Notes: generated by a model not told the origin, from the letters alone. Positions 1-8,910 are shown, numbered from the stretch's first letter. The stretch is 29,306 bases of DNA from CAZFUY01 sp964522445 (GCA_964522445.1 CAZFUY010000024.1:1-29306); one strand, 5' to 3'. Program-made: numbers and translations.

Positions 1-987
1 CAGGGTGATGCAGGTTCAACACGATTTTATCTATCATTAGAAGATGATTTGATGCGCATATTTGCATCAGATCGTGTTTCTGGTTTAATGAAAAAACTGG
101 GTATGGAAAAAGGCGAATCAATTGAGCATCCGTGGGTATCTCGTGCCATTGAAAATGCGCAACGCAAAGTAGAAGGTCATAACTTCGATATTCGAAAGCA
201 GTTACTTGAATATGATGATGTAGCGAATGATCAGCGTAAAGTTGTTTATGGTCAGCGTAATGAAATGATGCTGGAAGATGATATATCTGAAATCATTGAA
301 TCAATACGTGAAGATGTAGTTGAAACTCTGTTTGCAAATTATATCCCTGCAGGAAGTCTTGAGGAGCAATGGAATACGGAAGGATTACAGATAAATCTTG
401 AAGAAGAATTTGCTATCAGTGCGCCTGTTCAGAAATGGCTTGATGAAGATGATAATCTTAATGAAGAAACATTGCGTCAGAAAATACTCGATGAAATTAT
501 AAAAGTATGTAAAGAGAAAGAAGAAATTATTGGTGCTGAAGAAATGCGCCGTTTTGAAAAATATGTATTGCTTCAGGTATTAGATAATCACTGGAAAGAA
601 CATCTGGCTGCAATGGATTATCTTCGCCAAAGTATTCACTTGCGCGGTTATGCACAGAAAAATCCCAAGCAGGAATACAAACGTGAATCGTTTGAAATGT
701 TTACAGAAATGCTAGAAAGGATTAAGCAGGAAGTTGTATCCATGATATCAAAAGTACAGCTTCGTTCAGAAGAAGAAATGGCGGCGCTTGAGCAGGCGCA
801 GCAAACTCCTGTTGAAATGAATTATGAACATGCAGATATTGATGCTATGCAGGAAGAGGCCGGAGCAGAAGAAGAGCAGGAGCATCATCAGCCTTATGTT
901 CGCCAGGATAAGAAAATTGGTCGAAATGACCCCTGTTATTGTGGCTCAGGTAAAAAGTTTAAACAGTGTCATGGGAAGTTGTCTTAA
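1..987 (+). CDS. secA: SecA preprotein translocase ATPase, C-terminal part (5' truncated by window)
   Basis: The reading frame is open from the first base, so the gene begins outside the window; 328 codons of a protein usually near 900 residues are present. SecA is the ATP-driven motor that pushes unfolded preproteins through SecYEG. The visible part starts in a segment typical of SecA (SLEDDLMRIFASDRV), runs through the helical scaffold and wing regions, and has the conserved HWKEHLAAMDYLRQSIHLRGY stretch near residues 199-219. An acidic, low-complexity linker (EEAGAEEEQEHH) leads to a C-terminal zinc-binding tail with the CxCx8CH pattern (CYCGSGKKFKQCHG), which in the family binds zinc and contacts SecB and phospholipid. 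The stop is 21 bases before argJ. The family assignment is very secure; only the N-terminal two thirds cannot be checked. Confidence 0.97.
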   Translation, partial: QGDAGSTRFYLSLEDDLMRIFASDRVSGLMKKLGMEKGESIEHPWVSRAIENAQRKVEGHNFDIRKQLLEYDDVANDQRKVVYGQRNEMMLEDDISEIIESIREDVVETLFANYIPAGSLEEQWNTEGLQINLEEEFAISAPVQKWLDEDDNLNEETLRQKILDEIIKVCKEKEEIIGAEEMRRFEKYVLLQVLDNHWKEHLAAMDYLRQSIHLRGYAQKNPKQEYKRESFEMFTEMLERIKQEVVSMISKVQLRSEEEMAALEQAQQTPVEMNYEHADIDAMQEEAGAEEEQEHHQPYVRQDKKIGRNDPCYCGSGKKFKQCHGKLS

Positions 988-1008
988 CTATTATTTTGTT
1001 ATAAAAAT

Positions 1009-2223
1009 ATGGCAGTTAATTTAAAAGAACCAGAACAACTCTTACCTGTAAAAGGCATTCGAAGCGCGGCAATCTCCGCAGGTATAAAATCTTCAGGGGC
1101 AAAAGATCTTGTCTTGTTCGAGATGGCTAGCGGCAGTCGTTGCTCTGCTGTATTTACAAAAAATGCATTTTGTGCGGCCCCCGTCACTGTTGCCCGAAAT
1201 CATTTATCTAAAATATCTCCACGTTATTTACTTATTAACTCTGGCAATGCGAATGCAGGTACAGGACAGCAGGGCATGGACGATGCTTTAATGAGTTGTC
1301 AGTTAGTTGCAGATAAAAAACATTGTGATTTAACGGAAGTGTTACCTTTTTCCACAGGTGTTATTGGTGAGAATTTACCAATGGAAAAGTTCTCTCAAAA
1401 TATTTCTGAGCTTTGTTCCAGCTTAAAAGAAGATGCCTGGCTTGATGCGGGGCGAGGCATTATGACAACAGACACATTGTTAAAAGGTGTTTCTAAACAA
1501 ATTAATCTTGATGGTAAAAAAGTAACAATTACAGGTATAACTAAAGGCTCAGGCATGATCCGCCCAAACATGGCAACCATGCTGTCTTTTATTGCAATGG
1601 ATGCAGCTGTTTCACAAAAAATGCTTAATCAATGTTTGCAGTCTGCAGTAAAAAGTTCGTTTAATTCTATTACCGTTGATGGTGATACATCCACTAATGA
1701 TGCCAGTGTTTTGCTAGCAACAGGCCAGTCAGGTGCAAAAGAAATTATAAGTGATAGTGAGCAATACAAACAGTTACTCGATGCTGTTACTGAAGTGTGT
1801 GAGTATCTTGCCCAGGCGATTATTCGTGATGGCGAAGGCGCTACTAAATTTATTACTTTAGATATTGTAAATGCAAAAACAGAACAGGATGCACGTGATG
1901 TCGCTTATACCATTGCTCATTCCCCTTTGGTAAAAACAGCATTGTTTGCCAGTGATCCAAACTGGGGGAGAATTCTGGCAGCAGTAGGGCGTTCTGGTGT
2001 TGATATGGATATAAATCAAATAGAAATTTATCTTGGTGATATCTGTATTGTAAAAAATGGTGGTCGAGATCAGAACTATACAGAAGAGCAGGGACAGAAA
2101 GTAATGTCTGAAGATGAAATCACTATTACAGTTGATATGAAAAATGGAAATACATCTGCCTGCATATGGACCAGTGACTTATCTTATGACTATGTAAAAA
2201 TTAATGCAGAATACCGAACTTAA
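1009..2223 (+). CDS. argJ: Glutamate N-acetyltransferase / amino-acid acetyltransferase ArgJ
   Basis: ArgJ transfers the acetyl group from N2-acetylornithine to glutamate in the cyclic arginine pathway; bifunctional forms also use acetyl-CoA. At 404 residues the protein is of normal length. The self-cleavage motif is seen as KGSGMIRPNMATML (residues 179-192), which puts the new N-terminal nucleophile at Thr190 after Ala189. The oxyanion-hole segment STGVIG is at 115-120, and DPNWGR lies in the C-terminal half. The start is an ATG with no obvious Shine-Dalgarno sequence; starting here retains the usual N-terminal length. It lies 21 bases after secA and 3 bases before the Nudix fusion gene, so it is probably co-transcribed with the latter. 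Whether it is mono- or bifunctional cannot be told from sequence reading alone. Confidence 0.96.
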   Translation: MAVNLKEPEQLLPVKGIRSAAISAGIKSSGAKDLVLFEMASGSRCSAVFTKNAFCAAPVTVARNHLSKISPRYLLINSGNANAGTGQQGMDDALMSCQLVADKKHCDLTEVLPFSTGVIGENLPMEKFSQNISELCSSLKEDAWLDAGRGIMTTDTLLKGVSKQINLDGKKVTITGITKGSGMIRPNMATMLSFIAMDAAVSQKMLNQCLQSAVKSSFNSITVDGDTSTNDASVLLATGQSGAKEIISDSEQYKQLLDAVTEVCEYLAQAIIRDGEGATKFITLDIVNAKTEQDARDVAYTIAHSPLVKTALFASDPNWGRILAAVGRSGVDMDINQIEIYLGDICIVKNGGRDQNYTEEQGQKVMSEDEITITVDMKNGNTSACIWTSDLSYDYVKINAEYRT

Positions 2224-2226
2224 GGT

Positions 2227-3180
2227 ATGCCAGATAAGATCGTCCATGTTGCTGTAGCTGCAATAGTAAATAAGAATCAGCAGGTATTAATTGCTAAAAG
2301 ACCTGATCAAGTTCACCAGGGTGGTTTCTGGGAATTTCCTGGCGGTAAAGTTGAAGCGGAAGAAAATGTGCTTCAGGCATTAAGTCGTGAAATAAAAGAA
2401 GAACTGAATATAGAAATAACTCGTCCAGTTCCTCTTATTAGAATAAAACATCAATATGCTGATAAATCAGTATTGCTGGATGTCTGGCTCATACGAGAGT
2501 ATTCAGGGGTTCCTCAAGGTATGGAAGGACAGCCCGTCTGCTGGCAAAGTATTTCTGATTTAAATCCTGCTAAATTTCCGGAGGCTAATATGTCTATTAT
2601 AAAAGCACTTCAGTTACCGGGCTTTTATATGATTACAGGGAAGTTTAATTCTCAGGATAATTTTAAAGAAAAGCTTAAATCCGCATTGAAAAAGAGTACG
2701 CGAATTGTACAGTTAAGATGTAAGAATATGGATGACATGGCTGAGTATATTGAATATGCCAGAATAGCAAAGTCTATTTGTGATCAATATGATGCAATAC
2801 TTTTATTAAATACTTCGGTTGATGTATTCAATCAGTCAGAAGCAAATGGGCTGCATTTAAATAGCCAGGCACTGTTTGAATATAGCGAAAGACCTGTTAA
2901 TAAAGAAAAATTATTATCAGTTTCATGTCATAACGAATCTGAAATGAAACAGGCTGAGAAGTTAGGCGCGGATATTTTATTATTGTCTCCTGTAAAAGAA
3001 ACATCGAGTCACCCTGGTGTGCCGGGTATTGGATGGGAAAAGTTTTCTTCTTTAGCTCAGCAGGTTAGTTGCCCTGTCTATGCTCTGGGCGGGATGAGTG
3101 TTTCTGATTTTAATGATGCAAAACAATCTGGCGCACAGGGTATTGCTGCTATTTCTTCTCTGTGGATTAATTCGGTGTAG
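2227..3180 (+). CDS. Nudix hydrolase (MutT-like) fused to a ThiE/TenI-like domain
   Basis: This is a two-domain protein of 317 residues. The N-terminal domain (about 1-130) is a MutT-type Nudix hydrolase: the Nudix box starts at Gly40 and has Glu46, Arg54, Glu55, Glu58 and Glu59 in the expected positions, with Asn61 in place of the usual Gly. MutT-type enzymes hydrolyse oxidised nucleoside triphosphates such as 8-oxo-dGTP. The C-terminal domain (about 132-317) resembles thiamine phosphate synthase/TenI, with QLRCK (162-166), GLHL (208-211), LSPVKETSSHPG (253-264) and the YALGG phosphate-loop region (285-289). The position normally holding an NDR-type signature reads LNTSVDV (194-200), so thiamine phosphate synthesis is doubtful. 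The MutT-ThiE fusion is known in gammaproteobacteria near secA/argJ. It starts 3 bases after argJ and its stop overlaps the next start codon. Confidence 0.92.
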   Translation: MPDKIVHVAVAAIVNKNQQVLIAKRPDQVHQGGFWEFPGGKVEAEENVLQALSREIKEELNIEITRPVPLIRIKHQYADKSVLLDVWLIREYSGVPQGMEGQPVCWQSISDLNPAKFPEANMSIIKALQLPGFYMITGKFNSQDNFKEKLKSALKKSTRIVQLRCKNMDDMAEYIEYARIAKSICDQYDAILLLNTSVDVFNQSEANGLHLNSQALFEYSERPVNKEKLLSVSCHNESEMKQAEKLGADILLLSPVKETSSHPGVPGIGWEKFSSLAQQVSCPVYALGGMSVSDFNDAKQSGAQGIAAISSLWINSV

Positions 3181-3632
3181 TGAAAAATAAATATATTCTA
3201 ATTGTTTTTCTGCTGGTTTTTATTGCTTCATATTACTTTGGGCAGTTATTGCGAAGCCAGGAAAATAGCTCTATTGAATTGAAAAAAATGGATTATGATT
3301 TATGTGATCCATCATTATCTATATGTGTTATGAGCTATCTAAGTTATCAGGTGAAATTTAAATTTAAGAAAAAGCCATCCGCATTAAAACCATTTATGAT
3401 TTATGTTGAGATTTCTGATAATGATATTGAAGATATTCTGGTTGATTTTAGAATGGAAAATATGGATATGGGAATGAATGTAATTCATTTAAGCAAAATG
3501 GCTAGTAATAGCTGGTCTGGAGAAGCTGTTTTACCTGTTTGTAGCTTAGGAAGAAATGACTGGATAAGTCGTTTAAAAATAAGAGCTAATAATGTTCAAT
3601 GGTATGCGGATTTTTTATTTCAACAAAAATAA
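3180..3632 (+). CDS. Small membrane-anchored protein of unknown function, methionine-rich patch
   Basis: A 150-residue protein that I cannot assign firmly. The start is GTG, whose first base is the last base of the upstream stop codon, implying translational coupling to the Nudix/ThiE gene. Residues 5-22 form one hydrophobic segment after a Lys-containing N-terminus, consistent with a signal anchor and an extracytoplasmic remainder. The rest is rich in beta-prone stretches, with Cys42, Cys49 and Cys121 and a patch RMENMDMGMN (91-100) holding four Met in eight residues. The order beta-rich region, MDMGMN, then W-x-GEAVLPVC vaguely recalls the FixH/YtkA-type small immunoglobulin-like domains; this is inference from pattern only. 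It closes the secA-argJ-Nudix series and faces zapD, which is convergent 56 bases away. Confidence 0.75.
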   Translation: MKNKYILIVFLLVFIASYYFGQLLRSQENSSIELKKMDYDLCDPSLSICVMSYLSYQVKFKFKKKPSALKPFMIYVEISDNDIEDILVDFRMENMDMGMNVIHLSKMASNSWSGEAVLPVCSLGRNDWISRLKIRANNVQWYADFLFQQK

Positions 3633-3688
3633 ATTTTAATAAAACCAGCCTAATTCTAACCATGCTTAATCAGAGTATCCCTGGGTAT

Positions 3689-4459
3689 TTAAAGAACACA
3701 ACAGGCTAACTTAAATTTAATATTCTGATTTACCTGTTCTGAGCGATGAGCAGGGTTGTGTGATTTAAGAAAACGAATAGAGAAACGGTGTTTTCCTGCA
3801 CTAATTTCAGGAAAAATATTTGAGTCGCCGTTTAGTGTTACGCGGATAAGCAGGCATTGTTGATTACTTTCAATGTTTTTCTGATAAAAACCGTTTTCAG
3901 CCACTTCATCGATAGAGTCATGACTGTCACGGATTACCTGTAATATTAATTTAATTGCTTCCTGGAGCGCCAGAAAAGGTGTAAACCATTCTTCAAGAAT
4001 GGCTCTTCTATGTTCATAAGATTGATTAAGCCAGTGAGAGTAAACGGGTAAATCAAAATCACATAAACCACCCGGTACGGTAATCCTTTGTCGAATGGCA
4101 TTTAATAATTCATTTTGTTGTAGATTCTGACCAATATTTCCCTGAATGGCATGGAGGTTATGAATGCATTCTTTCTGTTTGTCGATAAGTATGCTTAAGC
4201 GACCATGATTGATATCAGGAATTTCAATAAATGTATTTAAGTTAATATTTTGTCTTTCCAGTTCTTTAATAGTTTCTCGTCTTATATCTCCACGACCAAC
4301 CATGCCAAGAATATCGATAACAGCTTTGAGAGCGCTGTGAGTATCCCATGCAGAGTCATGAGAAAGGTGTTGCTCAAACTGGCTAAATAAATGTTCAAGA
4401 CGCAGAAATGTACGAATGCGTTCATTTAGCGGTTGTTCAAAAATAAGTTGATTGGTCAT
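3689..4459 (-). CDS. zapD: Cell division protein ZapD (FtsZ-associated)
   Basis: ZapD (formerly YacF) binds FtsZ and bundles protofilaments at the division septum in the cytoplasm. From the ATG at 4459 the protein has 256 residues, close to the roughly 250 usual for the family, and begins MTNQLIFEQPLNERIRTFLR, matching the family N-terminus (FEHPLNEKMRTWLR in E. coli). Other family features are PGGLCDFDLPVYSHWL in the middle, a GFYQ motif, and KHRFSIRFL followed by a C-terminal FKLACC. A GTG at 4501 would add 14 residues, but these look unlike the family; neither start has a clear ribosome binding site. It follows coaE in the pilB-pilC-pilD-coaE series. The small zinc protein YacG, often found next to it in gammaproteobacteria, is absent here. 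Confidence 0.94.
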   Translation of the reverse strand: MTNQLIFEQPLNERIRTFLRLEHLFSQFEQHLSHDSAWDTHSALKAVIDILGMVGRGDIRRETIKELERQNINLNTFIEIPDINHGRLSILIDKQKECIHNLHAIQGNIGQNLQQNELLNAIRQRITVPGGLCDFDLPVYSHWLNQSYEHRRAILEEWFTPFLALQEAIKLILQVIRDSHDSIDEVAENGFYQKNIESNQQCLLIRVTLNGDSNIFPEISAGKHRFSIRFLKSHNPAHRSEQVNQNIKFKLACCVL

Positions 4460-4522
4460 ACTGTTAGAAGTTGCTATATAAAACGATCCCAATTGTGACA
4501 CAAATTTTACAAAAACAGTAAT

Positions 4523-5125
4523 TTAAGCCGTATTAGAAGCTAAATCCAGGTATTTTTTATGCAAAATTGTGACCTGATTCTTTAGTTGTTCAATGCTGTC
4601 ATTGTTGTTAATAATGTCATTGGTATTTTGTTGCTTAATTTTTCGAGGAGTTTGTGTGCTGATAATAGACAGTATTTGTTGCTCAGGTCTCTGGTCGCGT
4701 TGTTTTACCCTTTTTATCTGGGTTTCAACAGGACAATCGATTAATAATATTCTATCAACAAGTTCTGCCTGTCCTGTTTCAAAAAGCAATGGAATAACGA
4801 CAATGCAATAAGGTGAAGACAGGTTTTTTATTTTAGTTAGTATTTTCTGACGAATTTCAGGATGAAGAATATCTTCCAGTTTTTTTCTGGCATCACTGTT
4901 TTTGAATGTAATGTCAGCCAGTTTTTTACGGTCTAACTCGTTATTGTTTTTCAGTACCGATTGACCAAATGCTTTAACTATTTTTTTTAATGATTCCTGA
5001 CCGGGTTCAACGAGTTCTCGTGCAATGATATCTGTATCAATAACAGGAACAGCAAGCTCAGAAAAAAGATCGGAAACAGTGGTTTTACCGCTGCCAATAC
5101 CACCGGTTAAACCAATGATAAGCAT
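4523..5125 (-). CDS. coaE: Dephospho-CoA kinase
   Basis: CoaE phosphorylates the 3'-hydroxyl of dephospho-CoA, the final step of coenzyme A synthesis, in the cytoplasm. The 200-residue length is typical. The P-loop GGIGSGKT is at residues 8-15, followed by the family signature VIDTDIIAREL (28-38) with Asp30 and Asp32, and later LHPEIR and VIPLLFE, which belong to the CoA-binding and lid regions. The start is an ATG only 4 bases downstream of the pilD stop, so translation is probably coupled. Placement of coaE after pilD is shared with Pseudomonas and many other gammaproteobacteria and does not imply a pilus role. Confidence 0.97.
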   Translation of the reverse strand: MLIIGLTGGIGSGKTTVSDLFSELAVPVIDTDIIARELVEPGQESLKKIVKAFGQSVLKNNNELDRKKLADITFKNSDARKKLEDILHPEIRQKILTKIKNLSSPYCIVVIPLLFETGQAELVDRILLIDCPVETQIKRVKQRDQRPEQQILSIISTQTPRKIKQQNTNDIINNNDSIEQLKNQVTILHKKYLDLASNTA

Positions 5126-5129
5126 GGGT

Positions 5130-5990
5130 TTAGAAAGGGCCTAACCAGGCTTTGGTTATTGCATCACCCCAAAGTAGAGCGATCCAGCCTGCGATTGCCA
5201 GATAAGGACCAAAGGGAATAGGAATGCTTTTATCATGTCGAGCAAAAATAATCATAGCGATACCTATTATTGCACCAACAAAAGATGAAAGCACAATAAT
5301 AAGTGGTAAAACTTTCCATCCCATCCATGCACCAAGAGCGCTTAATAATTTAAAATCGCCATAGCCCATGCCTTCTTTGCCGGTTAGTATTTTAAATAAA
5401 TGGTAAATAGACCATAAAGCAAGGTATCCAGATATAGCGCCTATGACTGAGGATTCCAGGTCAGTAAACAGGCCCGATATATTGCAGATAATGCCAAGCC
5501 AGAGCAGGGGGAGGGTGATGTTGTCGGGCAATAACTGTTTATGAATATCAATCATAGTTAAAGCAATTAATGACCAGGTGAGCATTAATGCTGTAACGGT
5601 TTGCCAGCTTACACCGTAATGATAAGCAATTATTATAGAAAGAATAGCGGTACTAATTTCAACTAGTGGGTATTGCAGAGATATATGTGTTCCACAGGAA
5701 GAGCATTTTCCTTTAAGAAACAGGTAGCTGATAACCGGAATGTTTTCCCAGAAACGAATTTTGTGTTGGCAGCTGGGGCATGTAGAGGCGGGAAAAGATA
5801 AATTAAACTTTTCCTGTTTGGATACTTCCAGTTCAAGGAATTCCTGGCATTGTTGTTTCCATTCTTTTTCTAGAATTACTGGTAGCCTATAAATAACAAC
5901 GTTCAGGAAGCTGCCTATTGAAAGTCCTACAAATATAATGACTGTATAAAAGAACCATGGGGTAACTTGTAATGTTTCTAAAAACAACAT
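5130..5990 (-). CDS. pilD: Type IV prepilin peptidase and N-methyltransferase PilD
   Basis: PilD is the inner-membrane aspartyl protease that removes the prepilin leader and methylates the new N-terminal residue; it serves pili and, where present, type II secretion. The protein has 286 residues. The N-terminal cytoplasmic loop carries the two zinc-type CxxC pairs (Cys71/Cys74 and Cys96/Cys99) of the bifunctional enzyme. The catalytic aspartates are visible as Asp148 in LTMIDIHKQLLPD and Asp212 in GMGYGDFKLL. Several hydrophobic segments span the rest. Its start codon shares one base with the pilC stop, a TAATG overlap. Its expected substrate here is the pilin encoded at 9407-9829. Confidence 0.97.
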   Translation of the reverse strand: MLFLETLQVTPWFFYTVIIFVGLSIGSFLNVVIYRLPVILEKEWKQQCQEFLELEVSKQEKFNLSFPASTCPSCQHKIRFWENIPVISYLFLKGKCSSCGTHISLQYPLVEISTAILSIIIAYHYGVSWQTVTALMLTWSLIALTMIDIHKQLLPDNITLPLLWLGIICNISGLFTDLESSVIGAISGYLALWSIYHLFKILTGKEGMGYGDFKLLSALGAWMGWKVLPLIIVLSSFVGAIIGIAMIIFARHDKSIPIPFGPYLAIAGWIALLWGDAITKAWLGPF

Positions 5991-7213
5991 TACCCTACAA
6001 CTGATCCCATTTTGAATAGTGGTAAATACATAGATATAACAAGTCCACCCACTACAACTGCAAGGAATGCCATTATCATTGGTTCCAGCATTGCTGTTAA
6101 ATTATCAACGGCAGCATCAACTTGTTCTTCATAATAATCAGCTACTTTTGACAGCATTGAATCCAGTGCTCCAGACTCTTCACCAATAGCAACCATTTGA
6201 ATAACCATATTAGGAAAAAGGTCAGGGAATTGAGACAGGCTTGCCTGGAGTTGTTGGCCAGCTGAAATATCATCACGGATAACTAGTATTGCGTTTCTAT
6301 ATACTCGGTTACCAGAAGCTCCAGCGACAGAATCCATTGCTTCGACTAATGGAACACCGGCAGCAAACATAGTGGATAATGTTCGAGAAAAGCGAGCAAT
6401 GGCTGATTTATGTGTCAGATTGGATATGACAGGTAATTTGAGTAGTAATTTATCAACATTGTTTCTTAGAGCGGGTGATCGCTTATATGCTTGCTTAAAT
6501 CCTGTTATTGTGGCGATTATAATAAGAGCAATTATGTACCAGGTGTCTACCAGTGCATTAGAAATATTCATAACGAATTGAGTGAATGCAGGTAGCTCGG
6601 CACCAAAGCTGCTAAACATATCAGCAAATACTGGTACAACCCAGACTAAAAGAATAGTAGTTACAACTGCTGCAAAGATCATAACAATAGTTGGGTAGGT
6701 TAATGCTTTTTTAATTTTTAATCTTAGCTGCTCAGTTTTTTCTTTGTATGTTGCAATTTTTTCTAATAGAGTTTCTAAAGCCCCTGATTGTTCGCCTGCT
6801 TCAACCAGGTTGCAAAATAAATCATCGAAATATAGTGGGTGTTGCCTGATAGCATTGGCAAAAGTACCGCCTGCTTCCACATCATTTTTTATTGCAAATA
6901 TTAGTTCACGCATGGCAGGATTTGAATGGCCTTCACCTGTTATTTCAAATGATTGAACCAGAGGAACGCCTGCTTTCATCATGGTCGCTAACTGACGACT
7001 AAAAACAGCAATGTCTTCAGTGGTTATTTTTTTGCCTCTTGCTGCTGATGATGAATTTTTCTTAACTTTTTTAGGAACAATGCCCTGTTTACGTAAATTA
7101 GCTTTTACAAAATTTATGTTTGCAGCGGACATCTGTCCTTTGACTTTTTTACCTTCTTTATTAGTGCCTTCCCAGGTAAAGGATATTTTTTTCTGAGTTT
7201 TTCGTGCTGCCAT
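5990..7213 (-). CDS. pilC: Type IV pilus inner-membrane platform protein PilC
   Basis: PilC (GspF family) is the polytopic inner-membrane platform that couples the PilB/PilT motors to pilus assembly. The protein has 407 residues, normal for the family. Two repeated T2SF domains are visible, about residues 70-195 and 275-395: each begins with a RQLATMMKAGVPL / RTLSTMFAAGVPL type motif and ends near EAGEQSGALE / AIGEESGALD. Hydrophobic segments lie at about 170-195, 220-240 and 375-400. The N-terminal 60 residues are basic and begin with a TWEGTNKEGKKVKG element typical of PilC. The start is 2 bases downstream of the pilB stop and the stop overlaps pilD, so pilB-pilC-pilD act as one transcription unit. 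Confidence 0.97.
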   Translation of the reverse strand: MAARKTQKKISFTWEGTNKEGKKVKGQMSAANINFVKANLRKQGIVPKKVKKNSSSAARGKKITTEDIAVFSRQLATMMKAGVPLVQSFEITGEGHSNPAMRELIFAIKNDVEAGGTFANAIRQHPLYFDDLFCNLVEAGEQSGALETLLEKIATYKEKTEQLRLKIKKALTYPTIVMIFAAVVTTILLVWVVPVFADMFSSFGAELPAFTQFVMNISNALVDTWYIIALIIIATITGFKQAYKRSPALRNNVDKLLLKLPVISNLTHKSAIARFSRTLSTMFAAGVPLVEAMDSVAGASGNRVYRNAILVIRDDISAGQQLQASLSQFPDLFPNMVIQMVAIGEESGALDSMLSKVADYYEEQVDAAVDNLTAMLEPMIMAFLAVVVGGLVISMYLPLFKMGSVVG

Positions 7214-7215
7214 AA

Positions 7216-8910
7216 TTAATCCTTGGTCACTCTGTTAGCTTCTTCAAGGCTTGTTACGCCTGATTTAACTTTTAATAAAGCTGATTTTCTCAGGTCAGGA
7301 ACACCTTCTTTTTCTGCCTGGTCAGCAATATCTATAGCATTGCCACCTGTCATAATAATTCTACCCATCTCTTCTGATAGTGGCATAACCTGGTAAATGC
7401 CTACTCGTCCTTTATAGCCATCAGAGCACTGATCACAACCAACCGCTTTATAAAGTTTTAAATAATTAGCTACATCATCTTCTGTAAAGCCTTCTTCTAG
7501 CAAGGCCTCTTTAGGAATATCATCTTTAATTTTACAATGTTCACAAAGTCGTCGTGCTAATCGCTGTGCAATAATCAAATTAACGGCTGATGCAATATTA
7601 AAAGGAGGAACCCCCATATTAACCAGACGGGCAAGGGTTTGAGGTGCGTCATTAGTATGTAAAGTGGACATTACCATGTGACCTGTTTGTGCTGCTTTTA
7701 TAGCAATTTCTGCAGTTTCAAGGTCACGAATTTCACCTACCATAATGATGTCAGGATCCTGTCTTAAAAAGGCCCGTAATGCTGTTCCAAAATCAAAGCC
7801 TACTTTAGGGTTAACATTAACCTGATTAATGCCTTCCAGGTTTATTTCTACGGGGTCTTCAGCGGTTGAAATATTGGTGTCTTCAGTATTAAGAATATTG
7901 AGTCCGGTATATAAAGAAACTGTTTTACCACTACCTGTTGGTCCGGTAACTAAAATCATGCCGTAAGGATTAGCCAGTGCATCCATATAAAGCTGCTTCT
8001 GTTCAGGTTCATAACCCAGCATATCAATACCCAGTTGAGCACTGGATGAGTCCAAAATACGTAAAACTATTTTCTCACCAAACAGTGTAGGGCAGGTATT
8101 AACACGGAAATCGATGGCTTTATTTTTAGAAATACGCATTTTTATACGTCCATCCTGTGGGATGCGTCGTTCAGCTGTATCCATGCGTGACATAACTTTA
8201 ATACGGGCAGAAAGCCGACTACCCATAGCGATAGGAGGTGATGCTACTTCTCTTAATACGCCGTCAATACGCAGTCGTACTCTATAACGTTTTTCATAGG
8301 GTTCAAAATGGATATCAGAAGCCCCTTTTTTAATAGCATCCAGAAGAACTTTATTAACGAAACGAACGACAGGTGTATCATCAATCTCAGATTCATCTTC
8401 ACTCTTATCTTCTTTTTCGGTATCTTCAAAATCAAGATCTTCCAGGTCATCATCTAACATGCCCGACATGGAATTATCTTCAGCTTCATTTAACAGCTTA
8501 TCTATGAATTTGGATAATTTATCTGCTTCAACTAGAATCGCTTCGGTACTAATGCCTGTATGAAACTTAATTTCATCAGTGGCGATAAGATTAGTGGGGT
8601 CAGATATGGCAATGTAAAGTCTGTTTCCCCTTTTATATAAAGGCAAAGCATGATGCTTTTTAATTAGCTTATCATCGACAAGATCTTTAGGGATGGACTC
8701 AGGATCAATTGCATCCAGGTCAAGTATCGGAAGGCCAAATTCATGCCCACCAGCCATTGCTATTTTATTGGCAGGTAATTTATTGTTTTCTACTAAATAC
8801 AGGGATATAGATTTCTTTTCTTTCTGTGCTGCTTCGTGAGCTGAAGTAGCGTCTTCTTCAGAAATCAGACCGTCGAGTATTAGTTTATTGAGTAGACCGC
8901 CCAGTTTCAT
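7216..8910 (-). CDS. pilB: Type IV pilus assembly (extension) ATPase PilB
   Basis: PilB is the cytoplasmic hexameric ATPase that powers pilus extension. The protein has 564 residues. An N-terminal GspE-N/MshEN-like domain (about 1-140) precedes an acidic low-complexity linker (about 142-178). The ATPase core then shows the Walker A motif GPTGSGKT (323-330), an Asp box around STAEDPVE (348-355), Walker B DPDIIMVGEIRD (385-396, Glu393) and a His box around TLHTNDA (416-422). A tetracysteine zinc site follows (Cys456, Cys459, Cys492, Cys495), which favours PilB over PilT, as does the N-terminal domain. It is the first gene of the minus-strand operon and lies opposite pilA across 496 noncoding bases. 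No good Shine-Dalgarno sequence is seen before its ATG. Confidence 0.97.
   Translation of the reverse strand: MKLGGLLNKLILDGLISEEDATSAHEAAQKEKKSISLYLVENNKLPANKIAMAGGHEFGLPILDLDAIDPESIPKDLVDDKLIKKHHALPLYKRGNRLYIAISDPTNLIATDEIKFHTGISTEAILVEADKLSKFIDKLLNEAEDNSMSGMLDDDLEDLDFEDTEKEDKSEDESEIDDTPVVRFVNKVLLDAIKKGASDIHFEPYEKRYRVRLRIDGVLREVASPPIAMGSRLSARIKVMSRMDTAERRIPQDGRIKMRISKNKAIDFRVNTCPTLFGEKIVLRILDSSSAQLGIDMLGYEPEQKQLYMDALANPYGMILVTGPTGSGKTVSLYTGLNILNTEDTNISTAEDPVEINLEGINQVNVNPKVGFDFGTALRAFLRQDPDIIMVGEIRDLETAEIAIKAAQTGHMVMSTLHTNDAPQTLARLVNMGVPPFNIASAVNLIIAQRLARRLCEHCKIKDDIPKEALLEEGFTEDDVANYLKLYKAVGCDQCSDGYKGRVGIYQVMPLSEEMGRIIMTGGNAIDIADQAEKEGVPDLRKSALLKVKSGVTSLEEANRVTKD

Noticed and set aside
999..1187. 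Minus-strand open frame of 62 codons over the start of argJ
   Set aside because: It lies fully opposite a well-supported gene, has no family likeness and no ribosome binding site.
4460..4501. N-terminal extension of ZapD from a GTG at 4501
   Set aside because: The 14 extra residues do not resemble the family N-terminus; the ATG at 4459 gives it exactly.
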